Source of the DNA: Bacteriovoracaceae bacterium UBA6153
GTDB lineage: Bacteria; Bdellovibrionota; Bacteriovoracia; Bacteriovoracales; Bacteriovoracaceae
NCBI GenBank assembly: GCA_002428265.1
Contig: DIUR01000027.1
Span: 124,001 to 188,000, forward strand
DNA length: 64,000 nt
Direction of reading: 5' to 3'
A model generated the notes under the pieces. It was not told where the DNA came from, made no database searches, and saw only the letters and a list, made by a program, of their open reading frames with translations. Below, in pieces: positions 1-8,593 of this stretch (its first letter is position 1; every line of letters begins with the position of its first letter). Both the position numbers and the translations under genes were made by a program.

Positions 1-1
1 A

Positions 2-1306
2 CCTAGTAAATTAGATAAATCTAATTTTAAAATTAAAATTGCAGAGTATAGAGCAGACTTAAAAGCAAAAACTGAAGCACATGATAAAAAAGCTCTAGAA
101 GAAAAATCAAGGTTAGATAAAGAAAAGCAACTTCAGAACGAAAAAATAGAAGTAGAAAAATTAAAGCCAGAAATAGAATATTATAAAAAATATTTTTATA
201 TTTCAAAAATTATAGAAAAAGGCGAATTAGTAAGTAATGATTCTAAAGAATTTATTAATAATAAAATGGCCGATAGTATCCAAGATTTTAAAGAGCGTGT
301 TGTGTTAGCTTGCTTTGAAATGAATTGTCCCTCAAAGTGGAAGAAAAAATTCTCTCAAGAACTGCAAAATAATTTAAATTTTAAGATAGGTGATAAATCA
401 CCTCTATATTATTCTGTAAAATATAATAACTTTGATGAGTTTAAAAAAAATCTAGATTTAGATAAAGAACACAATTTTTCTTATGACATTTATAGCTTGA
501 GTTTACACTTGAAGAACGACAAAATCGCAAATTATTATACTCGTGAAATACAAGTCGATCCCAAAAATATTACTTATGATTATGCCGTATTAGAAAAAAT
601 ACTACCACAGAAACAATTAGTGAAAAATTTAGTTGAGATTACTAAGAGGGAAGGTCCTAATTTATATTATAGTAACTATTTTATGGATACTAATAATAAA
701 TTTAAGCCTAAGCATACACTAGGTTATGCTACTGCAGAATTTTATAACCATGGTGAGAGTCTTGATAAAGCAAATAAATATAAAGTGAAAATTAATGTTC
801 GCGAAATTCCTTTAGTTGGATTTGAAACGCCTTCATGGGAAGGAAAACAAATCATTATACGTGATGAAAAATATAATAATGTGGTGAAAGCTGATGAAAA
901 TATGACTGATTATGATATTTATTCATTTGTGTTTTCTGAATTAAATAATCATTGGGTAGCATTAGTCACCCCAGAAAAGAAAGTGTGGATTCATGCTTCG
1001 CAAGTAGAGCAAATTCATTTTGTAGACGAATTTTATAAGAATGCTAAGATCCATGATCCTAAGTTAGACGCTTTATATGATAAAGCTGGTGGAGCAGTGA
1101 TACCTAAAGAAAAAAGCTCAAAATACACACAGTCTATCAAAATTAACTCATCAAAATGGATTAACGAAGAATTGTGGTTCAATATAGATTTAGAAACCAA
1201 TTCTTGTGGTGACTCAGATGAGGGGACAGTGCCAGTTAAAGATATTTGGATTAAAGCATTTAATGGAAGTTCTGAGAATTTTGATCATTCCGCTAAGGGC
1301 TGCTAA
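2..1306 (+). CDS. Lysine-rich coiled-coil protein, 5' end missing
   Basis: The reading frame is open from base 2 to the TAA at 1304-1306. The first ATG, at 266, is therefore probably internal and the gene starts left of the window. The first 60 or so visible residues are rich in Lys and Glu and look like a charged coiled coil. The central part is polar. A stretch around bases 880-1030 (ending in VWIHASQVEQIHF) has the short beta-strand character of an SH3-like module, which is a weak impression. I do not recognise the family. The gene is convergent with the next one and their stop codons overlap by a few bases. Confidence 0.75.
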   Translation, partial: PSKLDKSNFKIKIAEYRADLKAKTEAHDKKALEEKSRLDKEKQLQNEKIEVEKLKPEIEYYKKYFYISKIIEKGELVSNDSKEFINNKMADSIQDFKERVVLACFEMNCPSKWKKKFSQELQNNLNFKIGDKSPLYYSVKYNNFDEFKKNLDLDKEHNFSYDIYSLSLHLKNDKIANYYTREIQVDPKNITYDYAVLEKILPQKQLVKNLVEITKREGPNLYYSNYFMDTNNKFKPKHTLGYATAEFYNHGESLDKANKYKVKINVREIPLVGFETPSWEGKQIIIRDEKYNNVVKADENMTDYDIYSFVFSELNNHWVALVTPEKKVWIHASQVEQIHFVDEFYKNAKIHDPKLDALYDKAGGAVIPKEKSSKYTQSIKINSSKWINEELWFNIDLETNSCGDSDEGTVPVKDIWIKAFNGSSENFDHSAKGC

Positions 1307-2250
1307 AGACTATTCTTAATCGCCTCTAACACATCTTTAATCTGATTAGTCTCACTAATCTCAATAAAGACATCTTCTTCACCCTTACCTAAGACTTGAT
1401 TGATCTTATTAAAAATTTCAAACTGAACTTCAGGGCTGTCATCCATTCTTGAATGGAGTTCATTCCTGAGTTCATTCGTCACGTCTGTATATTTTGTATT
1501 TCTGGCGACAGTCGGGTCACCATGAAGAAAGGGCACAACCCCTTCAGTGAAAAAGTTTAAATTACTTTTAACATTGATTGGAATGATTGATTTATTCATT
1601 CCAACTGCATCGATTGAAACAAGCAGATCAACTGCTCTAAAACTGTTTTTAACAGAGTTGAGTTCACTGGCCACTTCAATGGCCGTATCGCCACCAAAAC
1701 TATGTCCTACGAGAACGACTGGCTGGTCTGGAGCGTGTTTTTTAATCTCTGCCATAATTTTCTCATGTTCTTCCCACGAGAATTTTTTAGCACCTGGATA
1801 GTTGTCTGCCATATCACTGATACCGTCACCGTTAGAAATTCCGAATAGGCTAAAGCCTTGAACAAAAATAACTGCGGGTTTTTTGATAAAGTGAACAGGG
1901 TCTGGATTTTTATCTGCGATTTTTTCTTCTAGCTTTTTTGTCTTTGATGGAACGATGATTGGCATGACCGGAGCTTTCGCGATGGCCTTTGCTACACTGC
2001 CTGCTTTATCGAGCATTGAAGGAGCGTCGGAAAGTTCTGGGGTCGGAGCATTTGGAGTCGTTGCCTCAGGAGCTTTCGCTTCATCTGCTGCTTTTAAATT
2101 TTTTGCCTGATCAGTGATTTCTGATTTTTGAGTTTCATCAACTGCTTTCGTTGCAGGTGTTGGAACTTTGGAGTTGCCACGAAAGGGCTTCACATCTTTT
2201 AAATTGTGATTGGTTGTTGGAAGCGCGCTTTTTTCTGCAACTTTTGTCAT
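1303..2250 (-). CDS. Alpha/beta hydrolase, lipase-like
   Basis: The C-terminal two thirds have an alpha/beta hydrolase core. A strand AVIFVQGFSLFG supplies the oxyanion region. The nucleophile elbow GHSFGG follows VVLV, an Asp follows strand VSIDAVG, and a late His sits in VPFLHGD. The substrate is unknown. The first 110 or so residues are low-complexity, rich in Ala, Pro, Lys and Thr, and look disordered. The frame can be extended to a GTG at 2301, but that would place a GC-rich hairpin inside the gene. I prefer the ATG at 2250. It lacks a clear Shine-Dalgarno but is preceded by TATAAT about 7 bases upstream, so the mRNA could be leaderless. No signal peptide is visible. Confidence 0.7.
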   Translation of the reverse strand: MTKVAEKSALPTTNHNLKDVKPFRGNSKVPTPATKAVDETQKSEITDQAKNLKAADEAKAPEATTPNAPTPELSDAPSMLDKAGSVAKAIAKAPVMPIIVPSKTKKLEEKIADKNPDPVHFIKKPAVIFVQGFSLFGISNGDGISDMADNYPGAKKFSWEEHEKIMAEIKKHAPDQPVVLVGHSFGGDTAIEVASELNSVKNSFRAVDLLVSIDAVGMNKSIIPINVKSNLNFFTEGVVPFLHGDPTVARNTKYTDVTNELRNELHSRMDDSPEVQFEIFNKINQVLGKGEEDVFIEISETNQIKDVLEAIKNSL

Positions 2251-2266
2251 AGGGTAATTATAAACG

Positions 2267-2290
2267 CCGGCCCTTTTAATTGAAGGCCGG
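2267..2290 (-). terminator. GC-rich hairpin after the yhaM-like gene
   Basis: CCGGCC and GGCCGG flank a short AT-rich loop. The hairpin lies 30 bases after the stop of the leftward exonuclease gene. The U-tract on the minus strand is poor (CGTTTATAA), so this is a weak terminator candidate. Confidence 0.4.
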
Positions 2291-2319
2291 GTAAATAACA
2301 CCTGTGTTAGAAGCTGAGC

Positions 2320-3396
2320 TTATTCCTCAACTTTAAAATCTTTCAAAAGATTGCCAAACGCTCCTTTAGGAGCTGGCTTTGATTCAGGAGCTTTAGGCGC
2401 GGCTGGAGTTTCGATTTTCTCTCCACCATCAACATAAGCAGTAAAACTTGGTAACTCCGATTTATAAACAGTACGGTCCATGTGTTTTACAAATCCACTC
2501 CAGTGGCTGGTGCTTGAATCGTTTTTCTTAACTTGCTCGAACGAACTCATTTTTGAATCCATCAAATCAATTAAGTGAACGAGGTAAGCTTCAGAGGTAT
2601 TAGGAATTTTAGGAGAGCCGTATTCATATTCTCCATGGTGAGAAAGAAGAATATGCTTGATGTGAAGTTTCACATTGTATGGAAAGTTTTTAATTTTCGA
2701 AGCGAAGTGATCGACGATCTCTAATCCTTTTACCAGGTGACCGACAAGCTTTCCTTCTTCGGTATAGTCGACAACAGGGCCTTCAGTGAGTTCGTAAATT
2801 TTACAAAGATCGTGAAGGATGCATCCTGCAACGACATAGGACTTATTCACTTTATAGTGAGGAGAAAGCTGAACTGCGAGAGTTGTGCACGATAAAATGT
2901 GTTCAAGTAATCCTGATTGATAAGCGTGATGAATACTTTTTCCAGCTTGCCAGATTTTTAAACGTCTTGCGATTTCAGGATCGTGAAGAATGATCATTAA
3001 AAGATCTTTGATATAAATTTCTTCGAGTGATTCAACGATCGCTAAGAGTTCATTGAACATTTTCTCAGGAGCACTTCCTGCTTTTTGAATATAGTCTTCG
3101 CGGTCAAATTGCTCATCTCTTAATTTTGAAAGTTCAGTGACAATTAACTGCATTCTGCCTTGAAATTGATTGACCTTTCCGTTGACGATGACGACATCAC
3201 CTGAGCGAATTTGTCCGATAACAGCTTCGGCCCCATGCCATTTACGGGCTTCAATCTCCCCAGATTTGTCAGCGAGAATGATGTTGAGATAGCTCTTTCC
3301 ATCTTTGCCTTCAGCTGAATTTATGAACTTAACTAAGAACGGAGATAGAACATCATCTTTTGGGCCTAGATCGTGGACAAATTGCTTCTTATTCAA
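2320..3396 (-). CDS. YhaM-family 3'-5' exoribonuclease, OB-fold plus HD domain
   Basis: The product has the architecture of YhaM/Cbf1-type 3'-5' exonucleases. An N-terminal OB-fold nucleic-acid-binding domain covers about residues 15-95 (AEGKDGKSYLNIILADKSG, GDVVIVNGKV). An HD phosphohydrolase domain follows, with SIHHAYQSGLLEH and then CILHDLCKI at about residues 190-200 and LLSHHGEYEYGSP further on; these hold the metal ligands. Length (358 residues) is close to YhaM, with an extra Pro/Ala/Lys tail. The start is a TTG with an AGGAGG Shine-Dalgarno six bases upstream. The likely role is mRNA turnover in the cytoplasm. Confidence 0.85.
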   Translation of the reverse strand: MNKKQFVHDLGPKDDVLSPFLVKFINSAEGKDGKSYLNIILADKSGEIEARKWHGAEAVIGQIRSGDVVIVNGKVNQFQGRMQLIVTELSKLRDEQFDREDYIQKAGSAPEKMFNELLAIVESLEEIYIKDLLMIILHDPEIARRLKIWQAGKSIHHAYQSGLLEHILSCTTLAVQLSPHYKVNKSYVVAGCILHDLCKIYELTEGPVVDYTEEGKLVGHLVKGLEIVDHFASKIKNFPYNVKLHIKHILLSHHGEYEYGSPKIPNTSEAYLVHLIDLMDSKMSSFEQVKKNDSSTSHWSGFVKHMDRTVYKSELPSFTAYVDGGEKIETPAAPKAPESKPAPKGAFGNLLKDFKVEE

Positions 3397-3453
3397 AGAG
3401 AGCCTCCTAAAGCTAAGTGCATATTAAACCGAAAATCTTTAAAGGGGATTCTC

Positions 3454-3924
3454 ATGTCAAAAACGTTGTATTTAATCACATTTTTATCGGTTCTACTTCT
3501 TAAATCTGAAACTTCTTTTTCACAAGGTTTAAAGAAAGAATTGGGCATCTGTGGCAAATCTTTTAATACAATTTTTAAGGTGGAAAAAGATAAAGATCCT
3601 GTATTTACGACGGCCGTAATGAGCGATCAGGAGTTTTGCGACAATGGTCGTTATGAAGAAGGTGCTAATTTTATCATCATGCTCTACAACGCAAAAAATC
3701 AACTTGTCTATGACAAGCATATCTTTTTAAACCCACTGACGTTTAGTGAAGTAGCAAATGAGAAAGGGGAGTTTACCGAAACAAAAATTTCTGATGCACA
3801 GAACTCCCGCATCGTAAAATTTCCTCTTACAAAAGAGATGGAAGCTTTCACAACTTACACAATCAAATCAATTAAAACTAAAAAATTATATGAATCTAAA
3901 AAACTTCCAATGGTGACCAAATGA
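3454..3924 (+). CDS. Secreted protein of unknown function
   Basis: I chose the ATG at 3454 because AAAGGGGA lies just upstream and the protein then begins with a good signal peptide (MSKTLYLITFLSVLLL, probable cut after SETSFSQ). The mature part of about 130 residues has two Cys and looks like an all-beta envelope protein. The family is not recognised. Its stop overlaps the start of the following metallopeptidase gene (ATGA), so the two are probably translationally coupled and act together outside the cytoplasm. Confidence 0.75.
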   Translation: MSKTLYLITFLSVLLLKSETSFSQGLKKELGICGKSFNTIFKVEKDKDPVFTTAVMSDQEFCDNGRYEEGANFIIMLYNAKNQLVYDKHIFLNPLTFSEVANEKGEFTETKISDAQNSRIVKFPLTKEMEAFTTYTIKSIKTKKLYESKKLPMVTK

Positions 3925-4979
3925 AAAAAAATCTCAATTTAATTCTTCTGGTCATGAGCTCCATGTTTATTGCTCATTCTGCCCATGCACTCAAATTTGT
4001 TATTTATACAGACGAGCCCACTGGGAAAGCTTCTGAGAAAGTTGCAGAGGTAATGAAGAATACTTACCCATTTAGCAAATTTAATGTTGAAGTTGAAATC
4101 GTAAAAGTTTCTTCAAGCGAATTAGATTGCTTCAGCCATAACGGAATTGAAAGAGCACTAACATGTAAAAACTTAGAGGGCTTTCAAGAGCGCGCTTTAA
4201 AGAGCGGGGGCGATCAGGCCATGGTGATTAAAGACCTCAATAAACATGGCGGATCAGCATCTGTAGGCGGCAGTGTTCCCGTTATGGCCTCAGGGTCTAA
4301 CCCCAGAGTTATGCTTCATGAGTACATGCATACGCTTGGACTTTGTGATGAGTATGAATACAAAGCTTCTGAGGCCGATGGGTATTGCTCTATGGACACA
4401 GGTGGCGCGAATTTAGTTTTCATTACGCCAGAAGATCCTTATGTCGGTGATAAAATCGCTAGAAACAAACACAGGTTTGATATTCCATGGTTCAAAGATA
4501 TTGCCTCGACCACTCCGATTACAAACAGTAACGGTAAAATTCTAGGAACTGGAAATGTGGATTTCAACCAAAACGTTGCGGTGAATCCTACGAAAATGCC
4601 TTCAACTCTAAGTGAAACCTCGGGACTCTACAAAGGTAAAAGCTGTAACAATGCAAAATTTCCAAAGGCCGTCTGGCATCCAGGTGGAGGGTCAACCGTA
4701 ATGGAAAAAGTTGAAAACGGTCTCGGCGCACCACTTGAGAAAATAGTGGAGCGCATTCTTGCCTCAAAGGGGGCTTCTAGAAAAATGCAAATTGACGAAG
4801 TAAATGGTGCTGCCCCTGAAAGGTTTCGTGGAACAGGTGAGCACCCTGCACAAGTTATGGCCCCAGCACCAGAAATGGCCCCGGCCCAGGTTGATGACTC
4901 GGGAAGAGGCTTCTTCAAGTCCTTTTTCGATATACTTCAGGGCGCTTTTGAGAGCATGACTCGCTCTTGGACTAAATAG
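3921..4979 (+). CDS. Secreted zinc metallopeptidase
   Basis: A signal peptide (cleavage near AHSAHA) is followed by a domain with a zinc-protease site at about residues 137-147: HEYMHTLGLCDEY. The HExxH plus a following DEY resembles the M64 (IgA-peptidase) arrangement, where the Asp of the DEY is a third ligand; family membership is inference. Cys-rich segments around the active site suggest disulfides. The tail from about residue 300 is Pro/Ala/Met-rich and ends in an aromatic helix. It overlaps the upstream secreted-protein gene by four bases and is closed by a strong terminator. An extracellular or periplasmic protease role would suit a predator. Confidence 0.75.
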   Translation: MKKNLNLILLVMSSMFIAHSAHALKFVIYTDEPTGKASEKVAEVMKNTYPFSKFNVEVEIVKVSSSELDCFSHNGIERALTCKNLEGFQERALKSGGDQAMVIKDLNKHGGSASVGGSVPVMASGSNPRVMLHEYMHTLGLCDEYEYKASEADGYCSMDTGGANLVFITPEDPYVGDKIARNKHRFDIPWFKDIASTTPITNSNGKILGTGNVDFNQNVAVNPTKMPSTLSETSGLYKGKSCNNAKFPKAVWHPGGGSTVMEKVENGLGAPLEKIVERILASKGASRKMQIDEVNGAAPERFRGTGEHPAQVMAPAPEMAPAQVDDSGRGFFKSFFDILQGAFESMTRSWTK

Positions 4980-4988
4980 TAAAACTTT

Positions 4989-5019
4989 GCGCTGGGCCTA
5001 GGCTCAGCGCGTTCTTTTT
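4989..5019 (+). terminator. Rho-independent terminator after the metallopeptidase gene
   Basis: GCGCTG pairs with CAGCGC, extended inward by GGCC/GGCT, and is followed by GTTCTTTTT. It lies ten bases after the stop. Confidence 0.85.
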
Positions 5020-5060
5020 GGCCACATTTTCCCATCAAAAAACTTCTGTCAAAACTTCCA

Positions 5061-5089
5061 TTGACCTTTTACACTCTACTCTCTAAAAG
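5061..5089 (+). promoter_or_regulatory. Candidate sigma-70-type promoter of gap-pgk-tpiA
   Basis: TTGACC, a 17-base spacer and TAAAAG precede gap. Transcription would start near 5096, giving a leader of about 50 bases. The -35 is good and the -10 moderate. Confidence 0.5.
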
Positions 5090-5147
5090 TATTAAAAATT
5101 GATCCTTTTTATAAGCTAAAAGCACTACATAATTCATGGAGTTTTTT

Positions 5148-6161
5148 ATGACAAAAATTAAAGTTGGTATTAACGGAATGGGCCGAATCGGAAGAACTGT
5201 TCTTCGCGAATTTTTTAATCGTAACGAATCTGAATTTGAAATCGTTGCCGTTAACAATCCAGGTAAGGCTGCTGAGTACGTTCACCTTTTAAAATATGAC
5301 TCTGTTCACGGACCTTTTCAAGGTGATGTTCATCTTGAAGGTGACTCTCTAAGTGTTCAAGGAAAAATCATTAAGTTTTATTCTCAAAGAGACCCATCGG
5401 AAATTCCATGGTCAGATCTTGGAGTTCAAATCGTTATCGATGCTACTGGAATTTTCAAAGACAAAGAAGGTCTTGGAAAGCATATGAAAGGAACTGTTAA
5501 AAAAGTTATCATGTGTGCTCCAGGAAAAGATCTTGATGCAACTTTCGTAATGGGTGTTAACCACAACATTTACGATGCAGAAAAACACAACATTTTTTCA
5601 AATGCATCTTGTACAACAAACTGTCTTGCACCAATCGTAAAAGTTCTTAACGATAAGTTTGGAATTGAAAACGGTTTCATGACAACTGTTCACTCATACA
5701 CATCAGACCAAATGCTTCTTGATGGATCACACTCTGATCCTCGTCGCGCACGTGCTGCTGCTATGTCGATCATCCCGACAACAACGGGTGCTGCTAAAAC
5801 TGTTGGAGAAATCATTCCTGAACTTAAAGGAAAGCTTGATGGATACTCATTCAGAGTTCCAACTCCAAACGTTTCATTAACAGACTTCGTAGCAACTCTT
5901 ACAAAGAAAGCAACGAAAGAAGAAATCAACGCTGCTCTAAAAGAAGCAAGTGAAACATCACTTAAAGGCATTCTTCGTTACACAACTGAAGAACTAGTTT
6001 CTGTAGACTTCATGGGAATGAGATATTCTTCATGTCTTGATTCTGCTTTAACAAACGTTATCGGCAACACTGTTAAAGTTGTGTCTTGGTATGACAATGA
6101 AGCAGGTTTCTCAAACCGCGTTCTTGATTTAGTAAAATTTGTTGGTTCAAAAGGATTATAA
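5148..6161 (+). CDS. gap: Glyceraldehyde-3-phosphate dehydrogenase
   Basis: A full-length type I GAPDH. The NAD-binding start is KVGINGMGRIGR. The catalytic site is NASCTTNCLAPI with the nucleophilic Cys near residue 155, and the active-site His is in TTVHSYTSDQ. The C-terminal NAD contact is WYDNEAGFSNR. I chose the second ATG (5148) because GGAG lies six bases before it and the protein then starts as the family does. The gene catalyses oxidation and phosphorylation of glyceraldehyde-3-phosphate in glycolysis and heads a gap-pgk-tpiA-secG run, a common bacterial order. Confidence 0.97.
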   Translation: MTKIKVGINGMGRIGRTVLREFFNRNESEFEIVAVNNPGKAAEYVHLLKYDSVHGPFQGDVHLEGDSLSVQGKIIKFYSQRDPSEIPWSDLGVQIVIDATGIFKDKEGLGKHMKGTVKKVIMCAPGKDLDATFVMGVNHNIYDAEKHNIFSNASCTTNCLAPIVKVLNDKFGIENGFMTTVHSYTSDQMLLDGSHSDPRRARAAAMSIIPTTTGAAKTVGEIIPELKGKLDGYSFRVPTPNVSLTDFVATLTKKATKEEINAALKEASETSLKGILRYTTEELVSVDFMGMRYSSCLDSALTNVIGNTVKVVSWYDNEAGFSNRVLDLVKFVGSKGL

Positions 6162-6164
6162 TTC

Positions 6165-7373
6165 ATGGCCCTGAAATTTATTACAGACGAAAGTTTTAAG
6201 ACTCTCGCAAAAGACAAAAAAGTATTAGCGAGATTCGACTTCAACGTTCCGATGGATAAAAATGATCCAACGGTTATCGCTGATACAACTAGGATTGATG
6301 AAGCTGTTGAGACGATCAAAGCTATCTTGGATACTGGTTGTAAAAAAGTCATTCTGATGAGTCACTTCGGCAGACCGAAGGGAAAAATCGACATGCAATA
6401 CTCTCTGGAGCCAGTGGCAAAATACCTTTCTGAAAAGTTAGAGATGGATGTCACGCTTACAGAAACTGCATTAGACCGCGGAATTAAAACTCTTCTTGGT
6501 TTAAATGAATCAAAAATTATTCTATTGCAAAATCTTCGCTTCCACCCAGAAGAAGAAGCAAACGACAGAGACTTCGCAAGAGTCCTTTCAACTTACGGTG
6601 ACGTATTTGTCTTCGACGCTTTCGGTGCTGCTCACAGAAAACATGCTTCGACTTATGAGATCAATGCTTTCTTTAAAAACAAAGCTTACGGTGGATTACT
6701 TTTAAAGCGCGAAGTAGAGTCTCTTGATAAAGTTGTAAACAATCCAGCTAAGCCATTCGTGGCAATCGTTGGTGGGGCAAAAGTTTCTGATAAAATTAAA
6801 ATTATCGAAGCGCTTCTTATTTCTGTCGATAAGCTTCTTATCGGTGGAGCAATGGCGTATCCGTTCTTAAAAGCAAAAGGACACACTGTCGGCAATTCAC
6901 TTTGCTCAGATGAAGATGTGGCCCTTGCAAAAAGAATTTTAGGGATGCCTTCAAAAACTAAAATCGTTCTTCCTAGTGATCATGTTGCTTCAAAGACTTT
7001 CGGCGGAGCTCCCGTTGATGTTGGGCAGACAAATATCGAAGGAGAACTTATTGGTCTTGATATCGGGCCTTCAACTCTTGTGAACTACCAAGATTACCTG
7101 GCAACCGCTAAGACTGTTTTATGGAACGGGCCTATGGGTCTGTTTGAAAATCCAGCATATGCAAAAGGAACACTAGGGATTGCAAAAACTCTAGCATCAC
7201 TTCAAGGAAAAGCTTTCACGTTAATTGGTGGAGGGGATTCAGTGAGTGCAGTTAATCAGTCGGGACTGGCGAGCAAAATGTCTCACATTTCTACTGGTGG
7301 TGGAGCTTCTCTTGAGTACATTGAAAATGGAACTCTACCTGGTATTCAGGCGCTAAAGTTTGGGATTGATTAG
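6165..7373 (+). CDS. pgk: Phosphoglycerate kinase
   Basis: Typical monomeric kinase of 402 residues. The N-terminal substrate-binding motif is RFDFNVPMD (about residues 23-31) followed by SHFGRPKG. The hinge and C-terminal nucleotide domain carry VGGAKVSDKI, LIGGAMAYPFL and GGGDSVSAV. It transfers phosphate from 1,3-bisphosphoglycerate to ADP. It starts three bases after gap, so the two are in one transcript. No key residue appears to be missing. Confidence 0.97.
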   Translation: MALKFITDESFKTLAKDKKVLARFDFNVPMDKNDPTVIADTTRIDEAVETIKAILDTGCKKVILMSHFGRPKGKIDMQYSLEPVAKYLSEKLEMDVTLTETALDRGIKTLLGLNESKIILLQNLRFHPEEEANDRDFARVLSTYGDVFVFDAFGAAHRKHASTYEINAFFKNKAYGGLLLKREVESLDKVVNNPAKPFVAIVGGAKVSDKIKIIEALLISVDKLLIGGAMAYPFLKAKGHTVGNSLCSDEDVALAKRILGMPSKTKIVLPSDHVASKTFGGAPVDVGQTNIEGELIGLDIGPSTLVNYQDYLATAKTVLWNGPMGLFENPAYAKGTLGIAKTLASLQGKAFTLIGGGDSVSAVNQSGLASKMSHISTGGGASLEYIENGTLPGIQALKFGID

Positions 7374-7374
7374 A

Positions 7375-8127
7375 ATGAAAACGAGACCTATTCATATTGT
7401 CGGCAACTGGAAAATGAATCTCACTATGCATGAGATCAGTAACTTCTTCATTGAAATGACAAAAATGAAAATGGAGTTGAAGTGCAAAGCATGGATTGCT
7501 CCACAGGCCCTTCATATTCCTATTTTAAAAGAGATTGCTTTTACAACTGGTGCAATTCAAATTGGAGCACAAAACTGCTCACACGCTGACTCTGGAGCTT
7601 TTACAGGAGAGATTTCTCCGGTTGCTCTTGCTGACATGGGAGTTGAGTTTGTAATTATCGGCCACAGTGAAAGAAGAACAATTTTTGGCGAGAAGAATGA
7701 AATCTTAAATGAGAAAGTTCTAAACGCACTAAAACATAATTTAAAAGTTATCTACTGTGTTGGTGAAACATTAGAAGAGCGCGAAAGTGGATCAACTTTT
7801 AAAGTGATTGAAGAGCAATTGAATGTTGGATTAAAAAATCTTCCAGCAGACAAGGCCCACCTTCTTCTTGTGGCCTACGAGCCCGTTTGGGCAATCGGAA
7901 CCGGAAAAGTAGCAACAGCTGAGCAGGCAGAAGAAGTTCACGCTTTCATCAGAACAAAATTAGCTCATAATAAGGAAGAGACAGTGATCCTTTACGGGGG
8001 CTCTGTTAAGCCGGATAATATCGACTCGCTGCTAAGGAAAGACAATATTGACGGCGCATTAGTGGGCGGAGCGAGCTTAAAAGCATCAGATTTCAAACAG
8101 CTCTGCAGCATTGCCAGCGTTATTTAG
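7375..8127 (+). CDS. tpiA: Triosephosphate isomerase
   Basis: A 250-residue TIM barrel with all catalytic residues: Lys13 in GNWKMN, His near 97 in IIGHSERR, and Glu near 168 in AYEPVWAIGTGK. The phosphate-binding motif LYGGSV is also present. The ATG at 7375 begins one base after the pgk stop. An in-frame TTG upstream gives no better start. It interconverts dihydroxyacetone phosphate and glyceraldehyde-3-phosphate. Confidence 0.97.
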   Translation: MKTRPIHIVGNWKMNLTMHEISNFFIEMTKMKMELKCKAWIAPQALHIPILKEIAFTTGAIQIGAQNCSHADSGAFTGEISPVALADMGVEFVIIGHSERRTIFGEKNEILNEKVLNALKHNLKVIYCVGETLEERESGSTFKVIEEQLNVGLKNLPADKAHLLLVAYEPVWAIGTGKVATAEQAEEVHAFIRTKLAHNKEETVILYGGSVKPDNIDSLLRKDNIDGALVGGASLKASDFKQLCSIASVI

Positions 8128-8197
8128 AAATTGTTTTGCAAAGCAGGCTAACTTTGCTATTTAATTAAGACATTATTTTTTTAAGGATAAAAGTTTC

Positions 8198-8587
8198 ATG
8201 ACTACAGCATTAATGGTTCTTCAGGCAGTTATTTCAGTTCTTCTTATCATTGTAGTTCTTCTACAATTCGGTAAAGGAGCAGAGGCAGGATTAATGACTG
8301 CAGCGGGAAGTGAGTCGATCATGTCGAGCTCTACTCGTGGAAATATCATGACTAAAATCACAGCTGTTCTTGCGATTTTATTCTTAGGAAACTCAATTCT
8401 TCTAGCAAGACTTCAAGATTCTAAATTTCAAAAATCAATTCTAGATTCTGAAGCTCCAATTTCTCGTCCACTTAACTCTGATGCAGCTAATGCAGCTCCA
8501 GTTAACACTGCTCCAGCAGCACCTGAAGCAACTACGACAACTCCAGCAACTGAAACGGCGCCTGTTACGGCCCCAGCTACGAAGTAA
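8198..8587 (+). CDS. secG: SecG subunit of the Sec translocase
   Basis: Two membrane helices (about residues 3-22 and 52-70) flank the conserved cytoplasmic loop with QFGKGAEAGLM and SSSTRGNIMTKIT, as in SecG. The C-terminal 50 residues are Ala/Pro/Thr-rich and probably disordered. Position after tpiA is the usual one for secG. AAGGA lies about ten bases before the start. The 70-base gap before it contains a 6-bp inverted repeat (GCAAAG/CTTTGC). Confidence 0.92.
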   Translation: MTTALMVLQAVISVLLIIVVLLQFGKGAEAGLMTAAGSESIMSSSTRGNIMTKITAVLAILFLGNSILLARLQDSKFQKSILDSEAPISRPLNSDAANAAPVNTAPAAPEATTTTPATETAPVTAPATK

Positions 8588-8593
8588 GACTGC

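Noticed and set aside
266..268. ATG at 266 as the start of the first gene
   Set aside because: The frame is open to the left edge of the window with coding-like Lys/Glu-rich sequence and there is no ribosome site before 266.
8138..8157. GCAAAG...CTTTGC hairpin before secG as a terminator
   Set aside because: Only 6 bp and no T-run; it may be chance or a weak operator.
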